Assembly: GCA_030441635.1 (NCBI GenBank)
Contig: JAUEMM010000005.1
Location: 1-64,000 of the forward strand
Length of the DNA stretch: 64,000 nt
Origin: Wolbachia endosymbiont of Tyrophagus putrescentiae
Lineage (GTDB): Bacteria; Pseudomonadota; Alphaproteobacteria; Rickettsiales; Anaplasmataceae
Direction of reading: 5' to 3'
Below the pieces are notes generated by a model. The model saw only the letters and a program-made list of their open reading frames with translations, was not told the origin of the DNA and did no database searches. The position numbers and the translations under genes are program-made. This document shows positions 37,264-47,208 of the stretch, in pieces (position 1 is the first letter of the stretch; every line of letters begins with the position of its first letter).

Positions 37264-37860
37264 TTACTGACGCAAACTTTTGTTAGTTATAACCACTGTG
37301 TTAGCAATCTTATCATGCCAAGTTTGACAGCGCTTACTAAAATGTGCCCACATAAAACCTAAAAATAGTGGAGCTATTGACAATATACAAGCAAAGAATC
37401 TCTTAATTGCCTGCTTTACGGTCATCTTTTCAAGAGTATCTGCATCAACTACCCTAAGCCCAAAGAGCCACTTTCCAGGTGTGGCAGCAAATCTTGACCA
37501 CATATATACTACATAGCTGATAAGAGCAACAAGTTGAAGTATCTGATTCACAATAAGTAGTACCAAAAACTTCTGTTGCGCTTTTTCCTCTTCTGGAGAT
37601 AAAGGTACCTGAATTGAGTACTTTGCAGCAACTTGATTGAGTATTTTACTATTTTCAGAATTGAAAAAGAAGTAACGTGCAATTTGATCAAAAAATAGTA
37701 AAAATATGACAACAATTATCATATCTATTAATATAGACATATAGCGTCTCATTCCTGTAACATAGCATATTCCTTTTTCATCTTTTTTTATTTTCTGAAT
37801 ACAACTTGAAGCAGAAAGGATAGAAAATAAGCGGTTAAAGAATCGATTTAACATAGACAT
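37264..37860 (-). CDS. RDD-family membrane protein
   Basis: The 198-residue protein carries an RDD domain: MRRYMSILIDMIIVVIFLLFF near 38-58, a second membrane segment near 103-125, and the conserved ATPGKWLFGLRVVDADTLEKMT near 131-152. RDD proteins are small inner-membrane proteins, some linked to ion transport. Substrate and partners are unknown. It lies between two minus-strand tRNA genes. Confidence 0.85.
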   Translation of the reverse strand: MSMLNRFFNRLFSILSASSCIQKIKKDEKGICYVTGMRRYMSILIDMIIVVIFLLFFDQIARYFFFNSENSKILNQVAAKYSIQVPLSPEEEKAQQKFLVLLIVNQILQLVALISYVVYMWSRFAATPGKWLFGLRVVDADTLEKMTVKQAIKRFFACILSIAPLFLGFMWAHFSKRCQTWHDKIANTVVITNKSLRQ

Positions 37861-37881
37861 ACTTATTTAAATAGTTAAAAG

Positions 37882-37964
37882 TGCCCCTGGCCGGACTTGA
37901 ACCAGCATGCTTTTGCAAGCAACAGATTTTGAGTCTGCCGTGTCTACCATTCCACCACAGGGGC
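37882..37964 (-). tRNA. tRNA-Leu (anticodon CAA)
   Basis: On the minus strand the 83 bases give acceptor GCCCCTG/CAGGGGC, a D arm with GGAATGGTAGAC, an anticodon stem GCAGA/TCTGT around CTCAAAA (anticodon 37929-37931), and the long variable arm typical of Leu tRNA (stem TGCTT/AAGCA). The T loop is TTCAAGT. The discriminator is A and CCA is not encoded. Confidence 0.95.
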
Positions 37965-38069
37965 TAAGATTTTAATGTATAAGTAACGCAAAATTAGTCA
38001 AGCTTTTTAAGACTTCCGGCTTATTATGAAACACAATATTATTATAAACGAAATAGATACGAGGTTAGT

Positions 38070-39251
38070 ATGAATCTAAACATTTTTCGCAAAAAAGAAA
38101 AGACAAAATACTCTGCTCTACAGTTAATAACAGAGCCAAATTGGAGCAGACGTGACTATGCAAGTTTTGCCGATGAGGGATACATTAAAAATGTTATTGC
38201 TTTTCGTGCTATCAATATAATAGCAAGTGCTGCGTCTTCGGTTCCTTTTATTCTTCATCAGGAGGGGAAATCACAACTAAAAACTCATCCATTACTGAAG
38301 TTGCTTTATTCTCCAAATCCGATCACATCTAAATCTGAATTTATTGAAGGTATTGTAACTTATAGGCTTATTAGCGGCAATTCCTATGTATTAATGATTG
38401 AATCCAGTAATAACAAAAAACCGCCAACAGAGCTTTATCTTCTACGTCCAGATAGAGTTCAGATTGTTCCAGGAAAAGATAATGTTCCTTATATTTATCG
38501 CTACATTGTGAATAACAATAATTATGACTTTAAAGTAAATAAGTTAACAGGACGCTCAGCAGTGCTGCACTTAAAGGCTTTTAACCCTCTTAATGATTGG
38601 TATGGACTTTCACCAATAGAAGCAGCAGCGTATAGTATAGACCAGCACAATCAAGCCGGAGCGTGGAATCAAGCAATGCTGCAAAACGGAGCGCGTCCAA
38701 GCGGAGCAATAGTTGTTAAATCAGCAAAAGACGGAAGTGGTGGAAACTTGAGTCACGATCAGTATCAACGTTTGAAAATGCAGATAGATCAATATTACTC
38801 TGGTCCAGTAAATGCTGGGAGACCGATACTGCTCGAAGGCGGTTTAGAATGGAAGGAAATGAGCTTATCGCCAAGAGACATGGATTTTATTGATTCTAAA
38901 CATAGCTCAGCACGTGATATTGCTTTAGCTTTCGGAGTACCTCCTCAATTGCTTGGTATACCAGGCGATAATACCTATAGTAACTTGGTTGAAGCACGCT
39001 TGTCTCTATGGGAGCAGACAGTTTTGCCTATATTGGAAAATATTATTTGTCACCTTAACTCCTGGCTTGTACCAAAGTTTGGTCAAGATTTACGTTTATC
39101 ATATGATAAAGATGCAATAGAAATTTTGATGGAAAAGAGACAAAAACTCTGGAAATATGTAGAAAATGCAAGCTTTATGACGTTGAACGAAAAAAGAGAA
39201 GCATTTGGCCTGCCACCATTACCAAATGGTGAACTAGATCGAACTTTATAA
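38070..39251 (+). CDS. HK97-family phage/GTA portal protein
   Basis: Portal proteins form the dodecameric ring through which DNA enters the capsid. The 393-residue protein fits the HK97 family: NVIAFRAINIIASAASSVPF near 42-61, SPNPITSKSEFIEGIVTYRLISGNSY near 92-117, and ALAFGVPPQLLGIPGDNTYSNL near 288-309. This type corresponds to g3 of alphaproteobacterial GTAs. No capsid, protease or tail genes follow; next is an ankyrin gene. The terminase lies 21 kb upstream. The intact frame implies selection or recent loss of partners. Confidence 0.93.
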   Translation: MNLNIFRKKEKTKYSALQLITEPNWSRRDYASFADEGYIKNVIAFRAINIIASAASSVPFILHQEGKSQLKTHPLLKLLYSPNPITSKSEFIEGIVTYRLISGNSYVLMIESSNNKKPPTELYLLRPDRVQIVPGKDNVPYIYRYIVNNNNYDFKVNKLTGRSAVLHLKAFNPLNDWYGLSPIEAAAYSIDQHNQAGAWNQAMLQNGARPSGAIVVKSAKDGSGGNLSHDQYQRLKMQIDQYYSGPVNAGRPILLEGGLEWKEMSLSPRDMDFIDSKHSSARDIALAFGVPPQLLGIPGDNTYSNLVEARLSLWEQTVLPILENIICHLNSWLVPKFGQDLRLSYDKDAIEILMEKRQKLWKYVENASFMTLNEKREAFGLPPLPNGELDRTL

Positions 39252-39365
39252 AATTAACGCTAACGTTCAAAAACTTGACTTATCATCATTATATTGCTAT
39301 ACTTTTATGTAAACACTGAAAGACAGTTGTATTATATGTAAGACTTATACTAGAGGGGCAAATCT

Positions 39366-41429
39366 ATGATAGGTGATCAAAAAAGTGGGAGTTTTAGTTC
39401 TACAGATTCAGGCTATGACAGTGATACAAATTTAGAAACTTCTAAGTCGAAAAATCACAACTATCTTGTTGCTTTCCTACGCGGCAATAAGCTACCTGAT
39501 GGACGGGATAATGAAAGTGCGCTTAGCGGTAGGACTATGGCTCTTGATTTACCTAGAATGGGAGACGATCTTTTTGTGAATGGTAAAAAGTTAAACACAA
39601 TCTATACATCAGAAGAATTAGAGATAAATACTGAAAATAGTAATTTACGTGAAATACTAGTAGAAAAATGGAAAAAAATATTCGAAAAATCCGGGTCACA
39701 AGTTCCAACAAGTGCTATTTTAGAAGAGCTGACCACCAGTTGTAATCAAGCAGGTTGGGTATCTTGCTTCCATTTGTTACTTTTCGGAATGTTCCATTCG
39801 CATGAACTAATATTCGGAATGTTCCATTCGCATGAACTAATATTATGTAAAAACGAAAGAGAAACAAAAATTACACTTAAAGATCCTAAAATTTTAGAGG
39901 TAACCCATATTTTTGATATACCGGTGTCAAAAGAAGGGAAAAGCCTAGTATGTCAACTTCATTGTGAGGTGACATTTACTATTAGTTCTGACGATCAAAA
40001 TATGAATGTAAAATACGAAAATATTAAAACTTCAATTGAGATACCCGAAGAATTAAAGAAGTACAAAACCAGGGATGGAGGAAGATTAGCTGATGATCTT
40101 AAGGAATACTTTGATTATCCATTGCATGTAGCTGCAAGATATGGCGATGTGAATGTAATAAAAAGCTTACTTGAGAGTGAGGTCAATGTTAATGAAACTA
40201 TCATAACAGAGGAGGGTAGAGATACTAAAGTTACTCCACTATACGAAGCAGCTAACAGTAATTACATAGAAGTTGCTGAGCTTTTAATAGGCAGAGATGC
40301 AGATGTTAACCGTTGCACTGCATATGGAAGTCCTTTAACGATTGCTATTTCAAAAGGAAATGGAGAAATGAGTAAGCTATTTTTAAGTAGCGGAGCAGAT
40401 CCTTGGGTGGAAAATGACTTTCATGTAAATGCATTACATCTTGCAGCATATCATGGTCACTATAAAATAGCTTGTGACTTACTGAGTAAAATAGACAATG
40501 GTAGCAAAAAAAAGTATATTGAATCACAAAGTGACGATGGTGATACCCCTCTACGTTTTATAGCTGGCCTGGGGAAAATCAATGAAGGTCATAAAAAGCT
40601 TATAGAGTTGCTCATAAAAAGTGGAGCAGACCCATACTCAAGGGCAAATGGTGAATCAAAAAATCCTTCCTTTAATAGAAAGAGTGCAATAGAAATGGCA
40701 AAAGGAAAGGGAAACCAAGAATTTATAAGATGCATAAAGTCACTACAAATGATAGAAGCTGTAAAATGTAATGATTTAGAAAAAGTTAATAAGTTGATAA
40801 AAGGAGGAGCGGACCCACAGTTCCGAAATATAAATGGTGAAACAGCCTTGCATTATGCTGCTTATTATATTAATCCTAATATGATTTCTACTTTAATAGA
40901 AGCTGTACCAAAAAGGAAAAGAAAATCTTATGTTAACACACAGGATCAAAAAGGAGATACTCCATTACACTGTCTTGCTTGCTATATACCAACAGAAGGA
41001 GAATTTGAAAAGTATGCTAATGCTATTAGAATGCTACTTCAAAATGGAGCAGATCTATACGACTTATGCAATCATGAAAACGAATTTGCTCTCAATACTG
41101 CATTAAATCATAATAATTTAAAGTTTGCAGATTGTATAGGTTCATTTGAGCAAGAGCAAAAATACGAACGAAATAAGCTGATTAAAACTACTTGTTTATC
41201 AGTAGCTGGAACAATATTGTTGGGAGTTGCACTATCTGCACCATTATTTGTACCATTGCTAACAGCCAATACGATAATACTACCGACTTTTGTAGCTTGT
41301 TGTGCATTAGTTGGTATAGCGTGCATTTGCTGTGCTATCAGCACGAAATATTTTAACAAAAGTCCTGACACTTTACTGCAGAATCAGTTGCTTGATGCTA
41401 AATATAACAATAATCAGGCTCCAAGTTGA
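39366..41429 (+). CDS. Ankyrin-repeat protein with C-terminal membrane hairpin
   Basis: The 687-residue protein has a Ser-rich N-terminus and a unique region to about 250. A series of ankyrin repeats follows (about 254-610), including PLHVAARYGDVNVIKSLLES, TPLYEAANSNYIEVAELLIG, ALHLAAYHGHYKIACDLLS and ALHYAAYYINPNMISTLIEA. Two hydrophobic segments lie near 605-655 (SVAGTILLGVALSAPLFVPL and ILPTFVACCALVGIACICCA). Ankyrin proteins of Wolbachia are often proposed as host-interaction proteins; that is inference. An exact 30-bp tandem duplication adds FGMFHSHELI near 140-160. Confidence 0.92.
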   Translation: MIGDQKSGSFSSTDSGYDSDTNLETSKSKNHNYLVAFLRGNKLPDGRDNESALSGRTMALDLPRMGDDLFVNGKKLNTIYTSEELEINTENSNLREILVEKWKKIFEKSGSQVPTSAILEELTTSCNQAGWVSCFHLLLFGMFHSHELIFGMFHSHELILCKNERETKITLKDPKILEVTHIFDIPVSKEGKSLVCQLHCEVTFTISSDDQNMNVKYENIKTSIEIPEELKKYKTRDGGRLADDLKEYFDYPLHVAARYGDVNVIKSLLESEVNVNETIITEEGRDTKVTPLYEAANSNYIEVAELLIGRDADVNRCTAYGSPLTIAISKGNGEMSKLFLSSGADPWVENDFHVNALHLAAYHGHYKIACDLLSKIDNGSKKKYIESQSDDGDTPLRFIAGLGKINEGHKKLIELLIKSGADPYSRANGESKNPSFNRKSAIEMAKGKGNQEFIRCIKSLQMIEAVKCNDLEKVNKLIKGGADPQFRNINGETALHYAAYYINPNMISTLIEAVPKRKRKSYVNTQDQKGDTPLHCLACYIPTEGEFEKYANAIRMLLQNGADLYDLCNHENEFALNTALNHNNLKFADCIGSFEQEQKYERNKLIKTTCLSVAGTILLGVALSAPLFVPLLTANTIILPTFVACCALVGIACICCAISTKYFNKSPDTLLQNQLLDAKYNNNQAPS
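39783..39842 (+). repeat. Perfect 30-bp tandem duplication inside the ankyrin gene
   Basis: Bases 39783-39812 and 39813-39842 are identical and adjacent. The repeat keeps the frame and duplicates ten residues (FGMFHSHELI) before the ankyrin block. The absence of any mismatch suggests a recent event. Confidence 0.95.
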
Positions 41430-41478
41430 TTTCTTAATTTATATATATACTATATAATAATAATTATTTACTATTAAC

Positions 41479-42408
41479 ATGAAGAGGCATACTTTAAATC
41501 GACAGGAATATAAAGATTTTGCTGCATTGTTTGCCCAATTTGGAATTGAGAAAGGCGATGTTGTTGATAAAGGTATTGAAGAAATCAACAAGATCTTTAA
41601 TCAAAGACGCCGTAAATTGTTACTCGAGTGTCACCCAGACAAAACTGCTAATAAGAAAAGTAACGCAAAGATGTACGAAATTAATCCTGCTAAAAGCCAT
41701 TTTGAAGCATTTATACTACGTCCATTGCAAGATGGTTTGAATGGCGTGAATAATTTGAGAAAAGAATTGCGGAAGACACTATGGAGTTTAAATTTTGAAG
41801 AATTACAGGAATATTTCTCTGAAAGTAGCAGAGTAAAGTTTTTACAAAAGGAGCAGTCAATAAGCACTGCCATAAGGTATTCTACGTACTCCAGTTCAGT
41901 TGGAGGGTGTTTAAGGTTAATATTTACCATTGCGTTTTTTGTTCAAAATGGTCTCTTAAGTAATATACCTATAGCACTAGGCTTTTTTCTTCCATTTATT
42001 TCAGAGATTATACTTGATAAAATTGCTACTGTTATTGAGAAAAATAACAAGCCACCTACTCAACAGTGCAAGGATTTTTCAGAAAAGGATAAAACTAAAT
42101 TAAAGTGGGTGAAAAATATTCTTATAGTGCAAGATGTAATTGCCTACTCTTTAATGAGTTGTGGTATAGGACTTGATATAGCAGTTAATGGTTTTAGGGT
42201 GGTGAATTCTATGCTATTATGCAGTTCATTGCTTATGTTACCGCATCTGTTTTTATTTGTTGCTTCACCTGTCACTGAGTATTATCTAAAGAAAACAGCT
42301 ATAGATTTAATTCAAGACCAATTTAAAGATGAAAGTAAGATTAAAGAAGGTGAAATCAATTATAGCACTCCATTAATAGGTCATAGAGCTATAGGGTGGG
42401 TAATCTAA
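41479..42408 (+). CDS. Membrane protein with a divergent J domain
   Basis: Residues about 10-85 resemble a J domain: a helical N-terminus, then FNQRRRKLLLECHPDKTANKKS with an intact HPD tripeptide at 52-54 placed between two predicted helices, and INPAKSHFEAFILRPLQ after it. The rest of the 309 residues contains at least four hydrophobic segments (near 145-165, 168-185, 216-240 and 250-272). A J domain would recruit DnaK or a host Hsp70; which one is unknown. It is 49 bases downstream of the ankyrin gene, perhaps in one unit. Confidence 0.65.
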   Translation: MKRHTLNRQEYKDFAALFAQFGIEKGDVVDKGIEEINKIFNQRRRKLLLECHPDKTANKKSNAKMYEINPAKSHFEAFILRPLQDGLNGVNNLRKELRKTLWSLNFEELQEYFSESSRVKFLQKEQSISTAIRYSTYSSSVGGCLRLIFTIAFFVQNGLLSNIPIALGFFLPFISEIILDKIATVIEKNNKPPTQQCKDFSEKDKTKLKWVKNILIVQDVIAYSLMSCGIGLDIAVNGFRVVNSMLLCSSLLMLPHLFLFVASPVTEYYLKKTAIDLIQDQFKDESKIKEGEINYSTPLIGHRAIGWVI

Positions 42409-42440
42409 TCCATTTATTTTTGCGTACAGCAAGCTTTACA

Positions 42441-42468
42441 ACTGTAGCCTAGAAAAGAGGGCTACAGT
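42441..42468 (+). terminator. Hairpin after the J-domain-like gene
   Basis: ACTGTAGCC (42441-42449) pairs with GGCTACAGT (42460-42468) in a nine-pair stem with a ten-base loop, 32 bases after the stop codon and before purA. No T run follows, so it could end transcription weakly or protect the 3' end. Confidence 0.45.
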
Positions 42469-42546
42469 GGATTAAAGTGAAAAATTACTTCTTGTTATTT
42501 GTGCTATACTGAGTTAGCATTTGAGTATTAACCTAAAAAATTTATA

Positions 42547-43818
42547 ATGAGTAACACTGTAGTTGTTGGTTTGCAATGGGGAGATGAAGGTAAGGGTAAA
42601 ATAGTAGATTACCTTTCTGAAGATGCAGATGTGGTTGTTAGGTTCCAAGGTGGGAATAATGCTGGGCACACAATTGTGGTTGGTGATGAAGTATATAAGT
42701 TAAATCTCTTGCCTTCTGCTGTTCTGAGACCCAGCAAAATTTCCATTATAGGGAATGGGGTTGCTCTTGATCCATATGCTTTAGTTTCAGAAATTGAATC
42801 GTTACAGAGCAGAGGAATAAGCATAAATCCTGGCAATTTAATAATATCTGAAAATTGTCCTCTGATATTGAGTATACATAAATATAAGGAAAAGGCGTTT
42901 GAAGATCTAAATGGAAATCACAAAATTGGAACAACAAACAAGGGTATAGGTCCATGTTATGAAGACAAAGTAGGCAGAAGGGCAATACGTTTCTGTGACC
43001 TTGAAGATCAGAACGAGTTGAGCAAAAGAGTGGAAGTTCTTTTAAATTATCATAACATAATTAGGAAAGGGCTGGGTTATCCATTGATAACAAAAGAAGA
43101 TATAATGAGAGAAATTCAAGAAATCGCAGAAAAAGTTCTCCCTTATAAAAAACCGGTGTGGAAGGTACTAAATGATTTAGTGAGACAGGGTAAAAAAATA
43201 ATATTTGAAGGTGCGCAAGGTACGTTTTTAGATATTGATTATGGAACATATCCATTTGTTACTTCGAGTAATACCATAGCAGCACAAGCGATAATAGGTT
43301 CGGGGTTGTCTTCTAGTATTGATGTTATCGGTGTAGCAAAAGCATACACAACAAGAGTTGGAAATGGATCGTTTCCTACTGAACAAAATAATGAAATAGG
43401 AGATAGTTTATTTACTGTTGGTAAAGAGTTGGGCACAGTTAGCAATAGAAGAAGAAGGTGTGGATGGTTTGATGCAGTTTTAGTACACCAAGCAGTAATG
43501 CTTTCTGGAGTTTCAAGTGTTATACTAACTAAATTAGATGTTCTTGACTCTTTTGATACAATCAAAATATGTACTGGGTATTATCATGACGGTAAAGAGT
43601 ATGATTATTTACCAGCATCATGTGCAATACAAGAAAAGCTAGAGCCGATATATGAAGTGTTGCCTGGCTGGAAGGAGAACACTAAGGGCAAGCAAAATGC
43701 TGATGAATTACCTATTAATTTAATGAAGTATATAAATAGAATAGAAGAGTTTATAGGTGTACCCGTTCATTCAATTTCTACAGGTCCTAAAAGGGAAGAC
43801 ATTATTATACTTAAATGA
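42547..43818 (+). CDS. purA: Adenylosuccinate synthetase
   Basis: PurA makes adenylosuccinate from IMP, Asp and GTP, the first committed step to AMP. The 423-residue protein has VGLQWGDEGKGKIVDYLSE near 7-25, GGNNAGHTI near 35-43, GTTNKGIGPCYEDK near 124-137 and TTRVGNGSFPTE near 268-279. All are intact. It is convergent with ispH after a nine-base gap. Confidence 0.97.
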   Translation: MSNTVVVGLQWGDEGKGKIVDYLSEDADVVVRFQGGNNAGHTIVVGDEVYKLNLLPSAVLRPSKISIIGNGVALDPYALVSEIESLQSRGISINPGNLIISENCPLILSIHKYKEKAFEDLNGNHKIGTTNKGIGPCYEDKVGRRAIRFCDLEDQNELSKRVEVLLNYHNIIRKGLGYPLITKEDIMREIQEIAEKVLPYKKPVWKVLNDLVRQGKKIIFEGAQGTFLDIDYGTYPFVTSSNTIAAQAIIGSGLSSSIDVIGVAKAYTTRVGNGSFPTEQNNEIGDSLFTVGKELGTVSNRRRRCGWFDAVLVHQAVMLSGVSSVILTKLDVLDSFDTIKICTGYYHDGKEYDYLPASCAIQEKLEPIYEVLPGWKENTKGKQNADELPINLMKYINRIEEFIGVPVHSISTGPKREDIIILK

Positions 43819-43827
43819 AAAAGGTAT

Positions 43828-44760
43828 CTAATAAACAACTTTTGGTATTTTAAACTCCACGTTTTCATTTATATCATTCTGCATAATTGAAACCTTGACG
43901 TCTGTAGTTGCTTTTAAGTTATTTATCAATTCATTAACTAATATATCAGGAGCAGAGGCTCCCGCAGTAATTCCTAATTTTTTTACGTCTTTTAACCAAT
44001 TTCTATCTACACAACTGTGGTTATCAATTAAGTAAGCTCTTTTGCCTTGAGCGATACATAAATCTAACAAACGGTTTGAATTTGAGCTATTTTTACTGCC
44101 CATAATTAATACCATATCTACGATCTCAGCTAATTTTTTAACAGCATTTTGCCTATTCTGTGTTGCATAACATATATCCTTTAAATCAGGGCCTGAGATA
44201 TTAGGAAATCTTGATTTTAGAACAGCTATAATTTCACGTGTATCATCGACACTCAGTGTAGTTTGTGTAACATAAGATAAATTATTCGGGTCTTTGACTT
44301 TACAAGCATATGCATCATGAACATTTTGCACTAAAACCACAGGATTATCTACCCTACCAATAATTCCTTTTATTTCTGGGTGATTTTCGTGTCCAATTAA
44401 TATTAGTTCTTTTCCACTATCCTCATACTTTTTAGCTTCTCTATGTACTTTACTAACTAGTGGGCATGTTGCATCTATCACGTGAATATTCTTCCTTTTT
44501 GCTTCCTCTTCTACATTTTTTGGTATTCCATGAGCACTAAATACTAGTATTCCTCCATTATCTTTAATTTCGTCAATGCTATTGACAAAAATTACTCCTT
44601 GTTTCTTGAAATCTTCCACTATATACTTATTGTGCACAATTTCGTGTAATACATATACCTGACGCTTATTTTCGTGTTTTTTTAAGGTGATAGCTAATAT
44701 GTCTACAGCTCTTTTTACTCCTGCACAAAAACCACGTGGTTCAGCTAAAATAATTTCCAT
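43828..44760 (-). CDS. ispH: 4-hydroxy-3-methylbut-2-enyl diphosphate reductase
   Basis: IspH is the last enzyme of the MEP pathway, giving IPP and DMAPP. Its three iron-sulfur ligands are visible: Cys12 in [13 protein letters not shown], Cys99 in [12 protein letters not shown] and Cys197 in [12 protein letters not shown]. His and Glu active-site residues (SAHGIP, GHENHPE) are also present. The 310-residue length is normal. It supplies substrate to ispA and ispB in this window. Confidence 0.97.
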   Translation of the reverse strand: MEIILAEPRGFCAGVKRAVDILAITLKKHENKRQVYVLHEIVHNKYIVEDFKKQGVIFVNSIDEIKDNGGILVFSAHGIPKNVEEEAKRKNIHVIDATCPLVSKVHREAKKYEDSGKELILIGHENHPEIKGIIGRVDNPVVLVQNVHDAYACKVKDPNNLSYVTQTTLSVDDTREIIAVLKSRFPNISGPDLKDICYATQNRQNAVKKLAEIVDMVLIMGSKNSSNSNRLLDLCIAQGKRAYLIDNHSCVDRNWLKDVKKLGITAGASAPDILVNELINNLKATTDVKVSIMQNDINENVEFKIPKVVY

Positions 44761-44787
44761 TTTTTTAATTGTACTCCATTATTAAAT

Positions 44788-46326
44788 ATGCGAAAAAATA
44801 AACTTCGCTCACTATATTTTATAGTACCATTATTTATATTTTATATAATAATCATTTTTCGAGTTTCTTCCTTAACATTTGAACATCAAGAGACTTCAGA
44901 AAGCCTGGAAAAGAGTAATATAGCTCATAAACAACCTGATATTCTTGATAGGAACGGAGTAGTAATAGCAACAAATGTGCCGACGACTTCTCTTTATGTC
45001 AATCCGATAAAGATAAAAGATCCAAAAAGCATAGCAGAACAACTGTGTTACATATTCTACGATCTAAAATACGAAAAGTTATATAAGTTACTTACCTCAA
45101 GAAGAAAGTTTGTGTGGATAAAAAGACATTTAACTCCAAAGGAACTACTAGCAATTAAAAATACTGGTGTACCGGGAATAAATTTCTATGATGATGTAAA
45201 ACGCATATATCCTTATAGCAACTTGTTTGCACATGTGCTTGGCTATACTGATGTAGATGGTAACGGTATTGCGGGAATGGAGGCATATATCAGTAGAAAA
45301 CAAGAACGAGAGCCTGTAAAGTTGTCCCTAGATTTAAGAGTACAAGGCGTAGTACATGACGAGTTAACTAAAGTTATTGATAAGTACAACGCACTCGGTG
45401 GAGTTGGAATTGTTTTGAATGTGAAAAACAGTGAAGTAATTTCAATGGTGAGCCTTCCTGATTTCAATCCTAATATGATGAGTAAAGCAACAGGTATGCA
45501 AAAATTTAACCGGTCAACTCTTGGGGTATATGAAATGGGATCCGTGTTAAAGTTTTTTACAATGGCAGCAGCAATTGATGCAAAAGCTGTGACAATAAAT
45601 AGTATATATGATGTATCACAACCTATTATTATCGGAAAGTACAAAATTTATGACTTTCATAAATCTGAGGCTGCGAAAATTACTGTGCAGGATATATTCG
45701 TTAGATCATCTAACATTGGTGCAGCAAAAATTGCTCTTGATTTAGGTATTGAAAAACAAGTTGAGTACTTTAGAGCAATGAAGTTTTTCTCTCCTTTAAA
45801 AATTGAGGTGCCAGAAAAGTCTTCACCAATAGTACCAAATAAATGGCGTGAAAGCACATTAATCACAGCTTCTTATGGATATGGGATTGCTCTTACTCCT
45901 ATGCACATATTGCAAGCTGCGGCTGCGCTGGTCAATGATGGAATTTTTCATGATGCAACTTTAATTCAAAATAAAAAAAGTATAGGAGAACAAATAATTA
46001 CTAGTAAAACTTCAAGTGAAATAATAAAGCTTCTACGTAAAGCAGTGACACATGGAACAGGGAGAAGAGCAAATATAAAAGCATATTCAGTGGGAGGTAA
46101 AACTGGATCAGCAGAAAAAGTTGTAAACGGTCAGTATAATAAAAATAGAAACATAGTATCATTTATAGGGCTACCAACTACATTAGACCCTAAGTATATC
46201 ATATTAATTACTATTGATGATCCACAAGGCCTGCAATCCCACACAGGTGGAATAATTGCAGCCCCAGCAGTCAGAAACATTATCAACAGAATAGTATCAA
46301 TACTAAATATTGCTCCAGAAATGTGA
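44788..46326 (+). CDS. ftsI: Class B penicillin-binding protein (FtsI/PBP3 type)
   Basis: This transpeptidase cross-links septal peptidoglycan. The 512-residue protein has one N-terminal membrane segment (about 9-26), a dimerisation region with ILDRNGVVIATN near 52-63, and the catalytic motifs SVLK (252-255), SSN (307-309) and KTG (438-440) in correct order. The active site is complete. Its partner SEDS protein (rodA) is at 32 kb. It diverges from ispH with a 27-base gap. Confidence 0.93.
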   Translation: MRKNKLRSLYFIVPLFIFYIIIIFRVSSLTFEHQETSESLEKSNIAHKQPDILDRNGVVIATNVPTTSLYVNPIKIKDPKSIAEQLCYIFYDLKYEKLYKLLTSRRKFVWIKRHLTPKELLAIKNTGVPGINFYDDVKRIYPYSNLFAHVLGYTDVDGNGIAGMEAYISRKQEREPVKLSLDLRVQGVVHDELTKVIDKYNALGGVGIVLNVKNSEVISMVSLPDFNPNMMSKATGMQKFNRSTLGVYEMGSVLKFFTMAAAIDAKAVTINSIYDVSQPIIIGKYKIYDFHKSEAAKITVQDIFVRSSNIGAAKIALDLGIEKQVEYFRAMKFFSPLKIEVPEKSSPIVPNKWRESTLITASYGYGIALTPMHILQAAAALVNDGIFHDATLIQNKKSIGEQIITSKTSSEIIKLLRKAVTHGTGRRANIKAYSVGGKTGSAEKVVNGQYNKNRNIVSFIGLPTTLDPKYIILITIDDPQGLQSHTGGIIAAPAVRNIINRIVSILNIAPEM

Positions 46327-46328
46327 CT

Positions 46329-46676
46329 TTACGCTTTCTTTATAAGGATTTCAAACGTGTGAGTTTGATTACTGTCTTGTACACTTTTATTTATAACAAG
46401 AGAACCTTCTTCTGTGATTTTACAATTCTCAGGATTCACATCCAAAAATACTTTACCATCTATGTTAAAGCGAACTGTTGAATTACAGAAATCCAATATA
46501 CTAGTTTCAACTTTTTGTGTAACTTTCCCATCTTGCGAGGTCAAATAAAATGTCCAAATATTATTTGGATCGATATTTCCTTCGTAGATACTACATTCAT
46601 TCTCGGTGCAGTGAGAACCTATAACTTCATAACCCTCGCTAGGTATTTCACAAAAAAAATTCCAAAAGTCATCCAT
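46329..46676 (-). CDS. Unknown 115-residue protein
   Basis: The product is acidic, mostly beta by its pattern of alternating hydrophobics, and contains five Cys (C9, C23, C28, C69 and C85). There is no signal peptide or membrane segment. It resembles none of the families I know. It is convergent with ftsI two bases away, and an upstream GGGAG supports the start at 46676. Confidence 0.6.
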   Translation of the reverse strand: MDDFWNFFCEIPSEGYEVIGSHCTENECSIYEGNIDPNNIWTFYLTSQDGKVTQKVETSILDFCNSTVRFNIDGKVFLDVNPENCKITEEGSLVINKSVQDSNQTHTFEILIKKA

Positions 46677-46769
46677 ATAAAACTCCCTAATACTTAATTT
46701 GAATAGAATATATATTACGTTAAAAAACTATTAAATTTAATAATGATTTTAGTAAGAAGATACAGATTA

Positions 46770-47066
46770 TTAATAATTTGTCAAGAAGTTACTTGCGTAA
46801 GACTTAGGTAGCTTTTTAGCATCTTTTGGCATTTCAATTATATATTTAGCATTGCGTTTTTTTGCATAAGATATTGCTTTTTCAAGGGAATCAAACTTTA
46901 ATATGATCTGTTTTCTTGGATCTTTTGAACCAATCCAACCCATTTTGGGATCAGTATAATAACAATTAGAGCCTTCAACTTCAAGGTGCCATAACTTTGT
47001 ATTACCTAAACCAGATTGTGTTGCAGTTTTTACTGGCTTGTAAATCTTAAATATGTCAGTGCCCAT
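46770..47066 (-). CDS. Complex I accessory subunit, NDUFS4-like
   Basis: The 98-residue protein matches the ETC complex I subunit domain of NDUFS4 (18-kDa subunit, AQDQ in yeast-type nomenclature): IYKPVKTATQSGL, WHLEVEG, GWIGSKDPRKQIILKFDSLEKAISYAKK and YASNF. This accessory subunit is shared by alphaproteobacteria and mitochondria and stabilises NADH dehydrogenase. It indicates an aerobic respiratory chain. The other nuo genes are not in this window. Confidence 0.9.
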   Translation of the reverse strand: MGTDIFKIYKPVKTATQSGLGNTKLWHLEVEGSNCYYTDPKMGWIGSKDPRKQIILKFDSLEKAISYAKKRNAKYIIEMPKDAKKLPKSYASNFLTNY

Positions 47067-47078
47067 AATTTCAAAAAA

Positions 47079-47155
<77 letters not shown>

Positions 47156-47208
47156 TCATTATTTATTTAGTTATTATATATATAATTATACTAAAACACA
47201 AGAGTAAT

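Noticed and set aside
15241..39251. Phage WO remnants (terminase and portal)
   Set aside because: WO encodes GpA-type terminase and lambda-type portal; these are of the COG5362 and HK97 types, as in GTAs. No WO structural genes flank them.
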